The notes under the pieces were generated by a model, which was given only the letters and a program-made list of their open reading frames with translations, searched no databases and was not told where the DNA came from. From Candidatus Rokuibacteriota bacterium (GTDB taxonomy: Bacteria; Methylomirabilota; Methylomirabilia; Rokubacteriales; CSP1-6), in assembly GCA_003220535.1 (NCBI GenBank), contig QHSU01000088.1:1-64000 (forward strand): a stretch of DNA of 64,000 bases, written 5' to 3'. Of this stretch, positions 15,920 to 23,505 are shown one piece after another (position 1 is the first letter of the stretch; each line of letters begins with the position of its first letter). A program made the translations under genes and the position numbers.

Positions 15920-16597
15920 CTATAACGCGCTGCCGTGGTTGTCGATCAACTCCTTCGACCACTTGCTGGCGTAGGCGTCGGCGTCCTGCTTCGTGCGGAA
16001 CACTCGGCCGAGTACGATGTGCGTGTGAACGGTTCCGCGCTCGGCGCTTCTCACCAGTACCTTGGGACACCAACGCGCCCTGTCCGTTTCGTAGGACTGT
16101 GGTTCGATCCGCCAGCCTTTGTACTCAGTCTCGCGCCTTGGGCTGCCATTCCGCGACGAGTGCATGGTCTCCCGGAGCGCGGCGACTGCCGCTTCGGCCT
16201 CGCGCATCACCACGTCCGCTTTGTCACGCAGTTGATGGCTCTGCTTCACCAAGGTTCGGGCCGCCTCGCGCACCGCCTTCGCCCTTCGTCGTATCTTCTC
16301 TGGTAGCGTTGCGCAGTCGTAGAGGTGGTCTCGCACGCTGTCGGTAAGATCACTGCGGCACCAAGGGCAACGATGCGTGTGCCTACCGAGTTCGTACAGG
16401 TAGAGGCTCGTGGAGCAAGTTATACACGCGACTCGATGGTCCTGGCAGTAGGTGAAGAGGAGCAGCCGCTCCTCGGCGGTGAGAACCCGAGGACGCTGGC
16501 AGTCGAGATGGGACAACCCGCCCCGGCGGCGCACGACGGAGTCGTCAGGCGAGATCACCCGAGAACACTGCGGGCAGGTCCACTTCTGCTGGTCCAC
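15920..16597 (-). CDS. Hypothetical protein with zinc-ribbon motifs
   Basis: 225 aa. Three Cys-pair motifs: CPQC (residues 9-12), CITC (~59) and CPWC with flanking His (~78), the latter two probably forming one metal site. A helical, charged stretch (~100-145) links to a C-terminal domain with KGWRIEPQSYETDRARWCPK and DADAYASKWSKELID, reminiscent of small stress or phage-related domains. No established family recognised. It is probably cytoplasmic, and a DNA- or RNA-binding role is conceivable. Confidence 0.6.
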   Translation of the reverse strand: MDQQKWTCPQCSRVISPDDSVVRRRGGLSHLDCQRPRVLTAEERLLLFTYCQDHRVACITCSTSLYLYELGRHTHRCPWCRSDLTDSVRDHLYDCATLPEKIRRRAKAVREAARTLVKQSHQLRDKADVVMREAEAAVAALRETMHSSRNGSPRRETEYKGWRIEPQSYETDRARWCPKVLVRSAERGTVHTHIVLGRVFRTKQDADAYASKWSKELIDNHGSAL

Positions 16598-16720
16598 TAT
16601 TGAGCATCCGAGAATTAGCGCCCGACTCAGCCAGCCCTATCGAGGCAGGACGCCCGCTTGCGTCAACCCCGGTGCTCAAATGGTCGGCGAGGGGAAGGGT
16701 ACCACTCAGTCCCTCCTCGC

Positions 16721-17041
16721 TCAATCCCCTGCGGTTCTCAGCGCCTCCCGCGCCGCTCCCTGGACCGCAGCCACGGCGTCCGCTCCCACGCGGAGCCCGT
16801 CGCACTCGTGGGCGAGTGCTCCATCCCGCTCGTAAAGAACGTGGCCCGCCAGCCCTTCTCGTCGTAGCGGGTGATCTGGAGGTTCGTAGCCCCGGCGCGC
16901 CATGCCGACAGCGACTCGTCGGATGCCAGACCGCGAGTCGAGCCATGTGCGGAGGGCGTGAAGGGAGCGGTCATAGGACGGGCGAGGGAGACCGGCGAAG
17001 CCGAGGGCTGCTCGCAGGAGTTGTCCGCGTTGGGCGAGCAC
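16721..17041 (-). pseudogene. Member of recurrent small-protein family, with two compensating frameshifts
   Basis: The frame opens with GTG, 3 bp after the ABC_sub_bind stop. The N-terminal part (SYDRSLHALRTWLDS...RRVAVGMARRGY) matches the copy at 60778. An extra base at ~16883 (GAACC for GACC) shifts the middle, so the family core LQITRYDEKGWRATFF and GMEHSPTSATGSAWERTPW is read in another frame. A one-base loss near 16770 restores the original frame for the tail (AVQGAAREALR). The open frame therefore still spans 106 aa but with a scrambled centre. Family function unknown. Confidence 0.7.
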
Positions 17042-17044
17042 GCA

Positions 17045-18031
17045 CTACTCGATGACCTGATCCGCCCGCCCAAGCAGCGATTGTGGAATCGTCAAGCCGA
17101 TGGCCCTCGCCGTCTTGAGATTGATGACCAGCTCAAGCCTTGTCGGCTGCTCGATAGGGAGGTCGCCCGGCTTCGCGCCCTTGAGGATCTTGTCGACATA
17201 CGACGCGGCCTGACGGTAGTAATCACGAGCATTCGGGTAATACGACATCAGGCCGCCGGCCTCGACTTCGAGACGGGTGCGGAGCATCGTTGGCAACCGA
17301 TGCCTCGTGGCCAGCTCCACTGTCTCTGCATTCAGAGTCCCTGCGAGCGGGTCTGCAAGTCGCAGGACGGCGTCGGCCTTGTCCTTCACTGCTGCCTCGA
17401 ACGCGCGCCGAAGGTCGTCCGCATTGCGGATGTCCAGCCGCTGAAGGCGGACACGGAGTCGACCCGCGGCAACCTCGGCCTCGCGCCACTGCATCGGGAT
17501 GATCGGATCGTCTGGGTTCATGATCACTGCGATCCGTGTGGCTCTCGGTACTGCTTCCTTCAGAAGTGCCAGACGCTTCTGGGTAAGATCCAGGAGCATG
17601 AGGCTAATGCCCGTCACGTTGCCGCCTGGCCGGGCCAGGTTTGTGACGAAGCCCGTGGCAACAGGATCTCCGACCTCCACCATGACTATCGGGACGGTCT
17701 TCGTGGCGGAGATGGCGGCGCGAGCTCCTGGAGAGTTCGCGGCGACGATGAGGCTGACCTTAAGGTTCAACAACTCTTCGGCGAGGGCGGGGAGCCGGTC
17801 GAACTTGCCGTCGGCGAACCGAGCTTCAATGACGATGTTTCGTCCGTCTTCCCAGCCGAGGTCACGGAGGCCTTGGCGGAAGGAATCCCAAGAGGCAGTG
17901 CTCGTCTCGCGGGACTGGGCAGTCAGCAGCCCGATGCGATAGACCTTCCCCGCTTGCTGCGCTTCGCCCACAACTGGCGCAGACAGTGCCGCAAGCGCCA
18001 ATCCGCTGATGAATGTGCGGCGGTCTATCAC
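17045..18031 (-). CDS. ABC transporter substrate-binding protein (ABC_sub_bind family)
   Basis: 328 aa from a GTG that overlaps the preceding fragment's stop. The N-terminus DRRTFISGLALAALSAPVVG is an export signal with a twin Arg. The body follows the TrpX-like/ABC_sub_bind pattern: YRIGLL, FRQGLRDLGWEDGRNIVIEAR, RPGGNVTGIS, and the C-terminal block VDKILKGAKPGDLPIEQPT then LELVINLKTARAIGLTIP. It would bind a small solute in the periplasm. No permease or ATPase gene is adjacent, as with the other copies in this window. Confidence 0.9.
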   Translation of the reverse strand: MIDRRTFISGLALAALSAPVVGEAQQAGKVYRIGLLTAQSRETSTASWDSFRQGLRDLGWEDGRNIVIEARFADGKFDRLPALAEELLNLKVSLIVAANSPGARAAISATKTVPIVMVEVGDPVATGFVTNLARPGGNVTGISLMLLDLTQKRLALLKEAVPRATRIAVIMNPDDPIIPMQWREAEVAAGRLRVRLQRLDIRNADDLRRAFEAAVKDKADAVLRLADPLAGTLNAETVELATRHRLPTMLRTRLEVEAGGLMSYYPNARDYYRQAASYVDKILKGAKPGDLPIEQPTRLELVINLKTARAIGLTIPQSLLGRADQVIE

Positions 18032-18438
18032 TGATCGATCACCTGGTCCGCCCGCAGTAGCAATGTCTGCGGAATGGTCAGACCGAGCGCCTTCGCGGTC
18101 TTCAGGTTGATCACGAACTCCCACTTCGTGGGCTGCTCGACGGGTAGATCGGAGGGCTTGGCACCCTTCAGGATCTTGTCCACGAAGGTGGCGGTCCGGC
18201 GAAACAGATCGGAGAAGTCAGCCGCATAGGCCATGAGGCCGCCGGCCTCGGCGTACTGTCTCTGCGCGAACATGGTGGGCAGCCGGTTCTTCAATGCGAG
18301 GTCCGCCAGCCGTTCTCGCCACGCGAACAGCATCGAACTCGACTCCACGATGAGAGCGCTCGCTCGCGCTGCTTTCATGCTGGCGAATGCGCGGTCCAGC
18401 TCACCCGGGTCCCGCACGCCCACGGATTGAACCTGCAC
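18028..18438 (-). pseudogene. ABC_sub_bind C-terminal fragment (3' part of a triple chimera)
   Basis: About 136 codons matching the C-terminal half of the family, ending VDKILKGAKPSDLPVEQPTK ... KTAKALGLTIPQTLLLRADQ. The N-terminal lobe and signal are missing. It joins, in frame, sequence from an unrelated gene at ~18439. Confidence 0.8.
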
Positions 18439-18570
18439 GCCAAGGGGCAGCAGCGCCGTTCGGAGCTCGAAGCGAAGGTCAATCGCCTGTTCCTGGGTCT
18501 GCCGTGTCTCCGGCAAGTGTTCGAGGGCGCGTAGAGCCTGCTCGAAGGCGCCCCGTCCTTCGCGATGGGC
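18439..18570 (-). pseudogene. Fragment of a cyclase/ATPase-type TPR protein (middle of the chimera)
   Basis: 44 codons reading FEQALRALEHLPETRQTQEQ AIDLRFELRTALLPLG. This pattern is typical of the TPR region of large adenylate/guanylate-cyclase-associated AAA proteins. It continues in frame into the ABC_sub_bind fragment. Family assignment rests on one short segment. Confidence 0.5.
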
Positions 18571-19198
18571 GGAACCATCCGTATCGGTCTCGACCACGAG
18601 GTCGTACCAGCCGAAGCTTGACCTCAGCGCCCATCGCTCGCGGAAGCTCTGCCCGGACGCAACGGACGCACAACCGCGCCATCGTCGTAGGCATTCGCCA
18701 CGGTCACGCGGCAGGGAACGGGCCCGCGATTGGTGATGCGGAGCACGACAGTGTATCCGTCGATGCCGTGGCTGCCGTCGACGTCGAGGTTGGCTTTGGC
18801 ATCGGGGGATGCGGTGCCCCGGAAGGCCCGCAGAAACCCGTTCGGTCCATACACAGAAAGATCGTATCTGCCCATGGCCCGTCCGAGGTGTTGCCTGAAC
18901 GCACGTGGAAGCAGGCTCCAGCCTCGCCTGTATTCGCGAAGTCGATCCGGAACACACCGTGCGCGAGGTCGGCCGTTCCGCTGACCTGCAGCTCGTATGG
19001 CAGTGCACGGGCGTGCCGCAGCCCGCGTTCCTGCGACGGCACCGCCTGCTGCGTTGGTGGAACCGGAACGTAGTCAGGATGCCGCTCATTGTCGGGCGGT
19101 TAATACGCCGCGGTATCCGGCAATGCAACGCGGTCGGCGTTGGGTGTGGCGAAATCGAAGGCGGAAATGAGAAGGAATGTACGGCGGTCGATTGTCAT
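18571..19198 (-). pseudogene. Phosphocholine-type phospholipase C remnant (large internal deletion, stops and frameshifts)
   Basis: It starts at an ATG (19198) with a Tat-like MTIDRRTFLL and then jumps straight to the C-terminal part of the enzyme: FDFATPNADRVALPDTAAY, an in-frame TAA, then PPDNERHPDYVPVPP and RHARALPYELQVSGT. A frameshift and loss of a segment precede YDLSVYGPNGFLRAFRG, and another shift precedes SSFGWYDLVVETDTDGS. The catalytic N-terminal ~400 residues are gone. Recognition is by pattern of the C-terminal repeats of PlcC-type enzymes. Confidence 0.65.
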
Positions 19199-19432
19199 CA
19201 TCGAATACATCTTGAAGGCGCGGCCGTTGCACCAATCGTTTTGTCGAGCAGACTTCTACGCGATGCGAACGACGATCATACTGATTTGTTCCGGAAACTA
19301 AACACGAGCGCACTGGCTCGAGAATGATCGGCCGGTCAGAGACTCGCCAGGCTCGCTCCTGGCCAGCGACGCAGAAGTTACTGATCTTTCTGGAATTCGA
19401 TTCCGGTATCAGATTTGCGATGCAGTTCGCCC
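19199..19432. other. Gap inside the island
   Basis: Spacer upstream of both the phospholipase remnant (minus) and the IS21-like fusion gene (plus). Nothing else recognised. Confidence 0.4.
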
Positions 19433-19891
19433 ATGGATGGCTCCGAAGCGCACGCGGTCGGGCGTCCGTCGAAGGTGGTGCGGTACGCACCTCACATCGC
19501 GAAATGGCTCCGCGAGGATCCGGCCCCATCAGCCGTCGAAATCCTGCGGCGCGTCCGGCTCGCCGGCTATCGCGGAGGGAAGAGCGCGCTCTACGAGCTC
19601 GTGAGGCGAGTAAGGACTCGGCGTCCCGACGACCAGCCAGAAGGGGTCCGCCAAATCATCATCGTTGCACCCAACCACGAGCATCTCTACAGGCTCTTCA
19701 ACCGAGCGTTCGCAGAGAACGAGACCGTTCGGGTCATCCTGAATCGGCGCGTCGCGGAACGGCGGCAGCATTCAGAGCCGCATGCGAGTGAACGGCGCAA
19801 GGGCAATCGCCGCTCGCCCGTTACGATGGACGGGCTGCTGCGCGTGGTTGGCTGGACCATCGTACGCGTAGATGCGCTGAAGGATCGCTGA
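19433..19891 (+). CDS. Fusion of an IS21 IstA-like helix-turn-helix with a small unknown domain
   Basis: 152 aa from the ATG at 19433. Residues ~6-60 resemble the N-terminal HTH of IS21 transposases (YAPHIAKWLREDPAPSAVEI, then GYRGGKSALYELVRRVR). From ~70 an unrelated domain follows: QIIIVAPNHEHLYRLFNRAF, ILNRRVAERRQ, ERRKGNRR, and GWTIVRVD at the end. The transposase catalytic DDE core is absent. It looks like a deletion fusion that kept an open frame, so it could still be a DNA-binding protein. Confidence 0.55.
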   Translation: MDGSEAHAVGRPSKVVRYAPHIAKWLREDPAPSAVEILRRVRLAGYRGGKSALYELVRRVRTRRPDDQPEGVRQIIIVAPNHEHLYRLFNRAFAENETVRVILNRRVAERRQHSEPHASERRKGNRRSPVTMDGLLRVVGWTIVRVDALKDR

Positions 19892-19926
19892 TGCCATCAG
19901 TCGCCGGTCACAGAGACCCCGAGCGC

Positions 19927-19944
19927 GTCCCCGCTTCGACACCA
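19927..19944 (+). repeat. Putative att site, right copy
   Basis: GTCCCCGCTTCGACACCA differs from the tRNA-Leu 3' end at one position. It is not part of a tRNA here. Confidence 0.55.
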
Positions 19945-19963
19945 ATACCGCGCCAGGATCGTG

Positions 19964-20254
19964 CTAGCGGGTCCGGCGATACTCGTAGTCTTCGCGCTCG
20001 CCGTTCCCAACGCGCAACTCCGGCAGCAGCGGCGGGCGCGTGCTGTTCAGTCGCGCGTGCGCGTCCAGCGCCGCCTGGTCGGCCCAGCGCTCCAGCAACG
20101 TGAGCCTGTCGGGGTTCGCGGCGCTCTGAAAAACCTCGAACTGCTCGCAGCCCGGCTCCTTCATCACCTGCGCGCAGCGAGCCTTGTACGCCTCCGCGAG
20201 CTGAGAGCCCTTGCCCGGTACAGCGGTGATCGTCACGACGAGTCGGATTGCCAT
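19964..20254 (-). CDS. Antibiotic biosynthesis monooxygenase (ABM)-domain protein
   Basis: 96 aa from an ATG with GAGGAG 5 nt upstream. The pattern IRLVVTITAVPGKGSQLAEA, then EPGCEQFEVFQS and LLERWADQAALDAHAR, is the ABM/YgiN fold: a small dimeric ferredoxin-like protein that oxidises quinones or flavin-like substrates without cofactor. Single-gene unit just outside the right island edge. Physiological substrate unknown. Confidence 0.85.
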   Translation of the reverse strand: MAIRLVVTITAVPGKGSQLAEAYKARCAQVMKEPGCEQFEVFQSAANPDRLTLLERWADQAALDAHARLNSTRPPLLPELRVGNGEREDYEYRRTR

Positions 20255-20370
20255 TTCTTCTCCTCGCTGCGGTAGACAGTCCCTCCGTGGGTCACCTCCG
20301 CGAGCCACTTCCGCAGAGGTCGCCGGGAGGATCGTAGCACGGCCCTCGAGCCGGCCAGGGGCCGCCGACG

Positions 20371-20520
20371 GTCTACTTTGCGCCGCCGAACACGTACCGC
20401 ATCTGGAGCACCGGCGACGCGGTGGGCGATCCGGTGCCCGAGCCGGCAACGCTGCTGATGCTGGGCTTGGCCTCGCCGGTCACAGCGTCGCGGCGGCGAA
20501 ACAGCGCCGGTAGTCGCCCC
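20371..20520 (+). pseudogene. PEP-CTERM protein C-terminal remnant
   Basis: The plus strand reads YFAPPNTYRIWSTGDAVGD followed by VPEPATLLMLGLASPV and an Arg cluster. This is a PEP-CTERM sorting signal (VPEP, hydrophobic stretch, basic end), but the hydrophobic segment is shortened and there is no upstream gene body. The frame then runs antisense into the next gene. Confidence 0.5.
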
Positions 20521-20594
20521 TTCCTCTCGCTCACAGGACAGGCCGCCGCGAGAAGCCACGGCGTCCGAGTTTTTTTCGGTATCGGACGCCGCTC

Positions 20595-21557
20595 TCAGAG
20601 GCTGACGTTCCCGCCGAGCTGGGCCGCCCGCAGGGCAGCTTCGACCACCGCAAGAGCGCGCACGCCGTCGGCGGCCGGCACGAGGTTGAGCGCCCGGCCG
20701 ATGCACGCGTCGAGGAACGACTGGAGCTCGAGCCGGAGCGGCTCCTCGCGTCCCGTCGGAAGCTCCTCCTTCCCCGTCTCAACCGCTTCCCAGTGCTCGC
20801 CGCGCTCGAGATGCTCGCCCAGATGGAGGGTGACGACGGACGTCCCGTAATCGGCCACGAGCGCGCCGCGCTCCCCGACGATCACGCAGTCGCGCCAGGT
20901 TCCAGGAACGAAGTAGCTCGCCTCGACGACGGCGGGGATGTCGCCGTAGTACACGACCGAGAGGGACAGATCGTCGAGGCCGCGGCCCAAGAAATCGCGC
21001 TGCATCGCGCTGACCCGGGTCGCCGCGCGGCCGAAGAGATGCGCGAAGAGGTCGAAGTAGTGGATCGCGTCCGTCTGGGTGATGCCCGCGTCACCCCGCG
21101 GCCGCTTGAACCCGGAGAAGCGCCCGGTCGCGTAACGGACCCGGCCGATTCGTTCCGTGCGCAGCGCCTCCCGCAGCGTCGCCGTCACCGGATGGAAGCG
21201 AAAGATGTGACCGACTTGCAGGAGGCGGCCGGCGGCGTGGGCCGCGGCTTCAAGCTCGCGCCCCTCCTTGGCCGTCCGCGCCAGGGGCTTCTCGATGAAG
21301 CAGTGCCGCCCGGCGGCCAGGCACGCGCGCGCGAGAGCCCCGTGACTGTCCGCCGGCGTGACGATGTCCACCGCGTCGACGTGCGGGAGGGCCGTGCGGT
21401 AGTCGGCGACAGCCCGGTCCGCCGCGACGCCGTGACGCGTCGCCCACGCCAGACGTCCCGGCGACGTGTCCGCCGCCCAGAGGGTGACCCCGAGCTCGCC
21501 GAGCACGCGGAGATGGTTTTCGCCCCAGCGGCCGAGGCCGACCAGCAGGATCCTCAA
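20595..21557 (-). CDS. Gfo/Idh/MocA family oxidoreductase
   Basis: 320 aa. The N-terminal Rossmann loop is ILLVGLGRWGENHLRVLGEL, the motif HCFIEKPLA (EKP) is at ~93, and the C-terminal domain includes DAIHYFDLFAHLFGR. It is distinct from the copy at 6652. The gene follows a GT2 glycosyltransferase on the same strand with a 9-bp gap, suggesting a role in a nucleotide-sugar or polysaccharide pathway. Substrate unknown. Confidence 0.9.
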   Translation of the reverse strand: MRILLVGLGRWGENHLRVLGELGVTLWAADTSPGRLAWATRHGVAADRAVADYRTALPHVDAVDIVTPADSHGALARACLAAGRHCFIEKPLARTAKEGRELEAAAHAAGRLLQVGHIFRFHPVTATLREALRTERIGRVRYATGRFSGFKRPRGDAGITQTDAIHYFDLFAHLFGRAATRVSAMQRDFLGRGLDDLSLSVVYYGDIPAVVEASYFVPGTWRDCVIVGERGALVADYGTSVVTLHLGEHLERGEHWEAVETGKEELPTGREEPLRLELQSFLDACIGRALNLVPAADGVRALAVVEAALRAAQLGGNVSL

Positions 21558-21566
21558 CTCGCGGAC

Positions 21567-22304
21567 TCAGTCGCGGACGAGGTCGCCGCCCACGTCCTCG
21601 ACGACTTCGTACCGGAGGAGCCGGGCGTTCATCCAGCGGATCACCAGGAGATCGGCCAACGACACGACCGCGCGATTCAGCACCCCGTACTTCGAGCGGC
21701 CGAACCGGCGCGGGCGATGGCTCACCGGCACCTCGACCACGCGGTAGCCCCGCATCTTCAAGAGCGTCGGAATGAAGCGATGGAAGCCGCGGTAGAGCAC
21801 CAGCCCGCGCAGGCATTCCCGACGAAAGGCGCGGAAGGTGCACCCGCTGTCCTGGATCGCCTCGTCGGACACCCAGTTGCGGATACGGTTGGCGACCCGC
21901 GACGACACGCGCCGCACGAGATTGTCGCCCTCCGCCCGCCTGACGCGCCAGCCCGTCGCGGCGTCCCAGTGGTCGAGGTGCGAGAGCAGCGTGGGGATAT
22001 CGCCGGGGTCGTTCTGGAGATCGGCGTCCATCACGACGACGCGGCGGCCGCGCGCCGCCTTGAACCCGGCGTCGGTCGCCGCCGTCTCGCCACCGTTCGT
22101 CTTGAGGCGTACCAGACGCACCCGCGCATCGGCCTCACGGAAGGAGCGGATGATCTCGGCGCTCCGGTCGCGGCTCCCATCGTCGACGAACACCACCTCG
22201 AACGCGAGCCCGAGACGCTCGAGAACCTGGGACAGCTCCGCCCAGAGCGGTGGGAGGTTTTCTTCCTCGTTGTAGACCGGGATGACGACCGAGAGGTCAG
22301 TCAC
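21567..22304 (-). CDS. Glycosyltransferase family 2 (polyprenyl-phosphate sugar synthase-like)
   Basis: 245 aa from a GTG overlapping the ubiX stop by 8 bp. GT-A motifs: LSVVIPVYNEEENLPPLW, VVFVDDGSRDRSAEII, and the DXD-like VVVMDADLQNDPGDIP, followed by SHRPRRFGRSKYG typical of the DPM1/ArnC group. It likely transfers a sugar from a nucleotide sugar to polyprenyl phosphate at the inner membrane. It lacks the C-terminal TM pair of ArnC, so it is probably a peripheral protein. Confidence 0.88.
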   Translation of the reverse strand: MTDLSVVIPVYNEEENLPPLWAELSQVLERLGLAFEVVFVDDGSRDRSAEIIRSFREADARVRLVRLKTNGGETAATDAGFKAARGRRVVVMDADLQNDPGDIPTLLSHLDHWDAATGWRVRRAEGDNLVRRVSSRVANRIRNWVSDEAIQDSGCTFRAFRRECLRGLVLYRGFHRFIPTLLKMRGYRVVEVPVSHRPRRFGRSKYGVLNRAVVSLADLLVIRWMNARLLRYEVVEDVGGDLVRD

Positions 22305-22893
22305 CCGGCTCCCCCGTCGAGACGCGCCGGACCGTGCCCTGCCACTCGGCGACGAGCGTCTGCGGGAGATTGAGCCGATCCAGCACACGGGCGACCGTGT
22401 GATTCACGATGTCGTCCAGGTCTTTGGGACGGTTGTAGAAGGCGGGCATCGGCGGCAGCAGCACCGCGCCCATCTCCGCGAGCGCCAGCATGCACTTGAG
22501 GTGGCCGATGTGCAGCGGCGTCTCGCGCACGAGCAGGATGAGCGGCCGCCCCTCCTTGAGGGTTACGTCCGCGGCGCGCGCGATCAGCGAGTCGGTGTGA
22601 CACGACGCGATGGCGCCCGCGGTCTTGATCGAGCACGGCGCGATCACCATGCCGGCCGTCCGGAACGAGCCGGAGGCGATCGAGGCGCCGATGTCCCGAA
22701 TGTCGTAGTGATGGGCGGCGAGCCCTTCGACGTCCCTGACCGTGTACGCGGTCTCTTCGATGATCGTACGCTTGCCGGGCGCCGAGATGACCAGGTGGGT
22801 CTGCACCTCCGCGTACCCGCGGAGGATCTCGAGCAGGCGGATCCCGTAGATGGGTCCGGTGGCGCCGGTGATGCCGACGACGAGGCGCTTCAG
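22297..22893 (-). CDS. ubiX: UbiX-type flavin prenyltransferase
   Basis: About 198 aa. It makes prenylated FMN for UbiD-family decarboxylases. The conserved N-terminus LVVGITGATGPIYGIRLLEI is encoded upstream of the first ATG/GTG. The only initiator-like codon next to it is a CTG at 22893 that overlaps the DUF507 stop. Later motifs are GSFRTAGMVIAPCSIKTAGA and the C-terminal LIARAADVTLKE with RPLILLVRETPLH. No ubiD is in the window. Confidence 0.9.
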   Translation of the reverse strand: MKRLVVGITGATGPIYGIRLLEILRGYAEVQTHLVISAPGKRTIIEETAYTVRDVEGLAAHHYDIRDIGASIASGSFRTAGMVIAPCSIKTAGAIASCHTDSLIARAADVTLKEGRPLILLVRETPLHIGHLKCMLALAEMGAVLLPPMPAFYNRPKDLDDIVNHTVARVLDRLNLPQTLVAEWQGTVRRVSTGEPGD

Positions 22894-23165
22894 AGGCGGA
22901 ACCTCTTGCGGAACACTTCCTCACGGGTCTTCTGGTAGAGCACCTCCCACTCGTGGCTCCCTTCGGGCATCGGGCGCGAGTAGGATCCGAGGATCTTGCG
23001 GACCTCCCCGTCGATCGACTCCGCGAGCTTCGATTCCTCGGTCAGCGCTCGGATGATCTCCGGCCGGAGGTCGTCGGGCGCCCTGACATTCACGCCGGCC
23101 GTCGTGCCGAGCTCCTTCATGATGAGGTCGGCGAGATGGAAGAGGCGCTCGCGGCTCATCCGCAT
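22890..23165 (-). CDS. DUF507 family protein
   Basis: 91 aa, helical and charged. It resembles its upstream neighbour in the alternation EEVRKIL/REEVFRKRF. DUF507 proteins occur in tandem pairs in several deep-branching phyla; function unknown. The start overlaps the upstream DUF507 stop by 1 bp, and its stop overlaps ubiX. Confidence 0.8.
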   Translation of the reverse strand: MRMSRERLFHLADLIMKELGTTAGVNVRAPDDLRPEIIRALTEESKLAESIDGEVRKILGSYSRPMPEGSHEWEVLYQKTREEVFRKRFRL

Positions 23166-23443
23166 CAGAGGATGAACCCGCGCTCGCGCGCGAGCTTCTC
23201 CTTGACCTTGCCGAGGAGCTGCCGATAGTCGGCCGCCGAGTCCTTGATCTGCTTGGCGTGCTCCATGAGGAGCTTGCGCGCGTCGGCGTCGAGCTGCTCC
23301 TCGGCTGCGAGGTTGTCGAGCACGACACGGCGGATCGCAGCGCGCGCGGCGTTCTCGTCCTTGATCTCCGCGATCTTCCTCACGGTCAGGCGCTTCACCA
23401 CGGCGTCCGCCATGCGATCTGCAACCGCTGCGTGGCGAGACAT
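23165..23443 (-). CDS. DUF507 family protein
   Basis: 92 aa, the first gene of the pair. Motif-like segments are LTVRKIAEIKDENAARAAIR and ADYRQLLGKVKEKLARERGF. Soluble, probably an extended helical bundle. It starts the DUF507-DUF507-ubiX-GT2-oxidoreductase run on the minus strand. Confidence 0.8.
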   Translation of the reverse strand: MSRHAAVADRMADAVVKRLTVRKIAEIKDENAARAAIRRVVLDNLAAEEQLDADARKLLMEHAKQIKDSAADYRQLLGKVKEKLARERGFIL

Positions 23444-23505
23444 ACCCGCCTACCCTACACGCGTGCGACGCAGAGTGTCAAGGAACGGACCCGGCTGTTC
23501 GCACG

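Larger units (their letters stand above)
12258..19944. mobile_element. Decayed genomic island integrated at tRNA-Leu 3' end
   Basis: The left edge is the tRNA-Leu 3' end (12258-12275), the right edge an 18-bp imperfect copy (19927-19944). An integrase-bearing gene ends 16 bp inside the left edge, the normal arrangement for tRNA-integrated elements. Inside are small hypothetical genes, ABC_sub_bind genes, an IS21-like fragment and chimeric pseudogenes; conserved housekeeping genes resume on both sides. Element identity is inferred, and the integrase module itself is damaged, so it is probably immobile. Confidence 0.6.

Noticed and set aside
16600..17055. 151-codon plus-strand frame
   Set aside because: Antisense to the small-family copy; the repeats elsewhere in the window establish the minus-strand reading.
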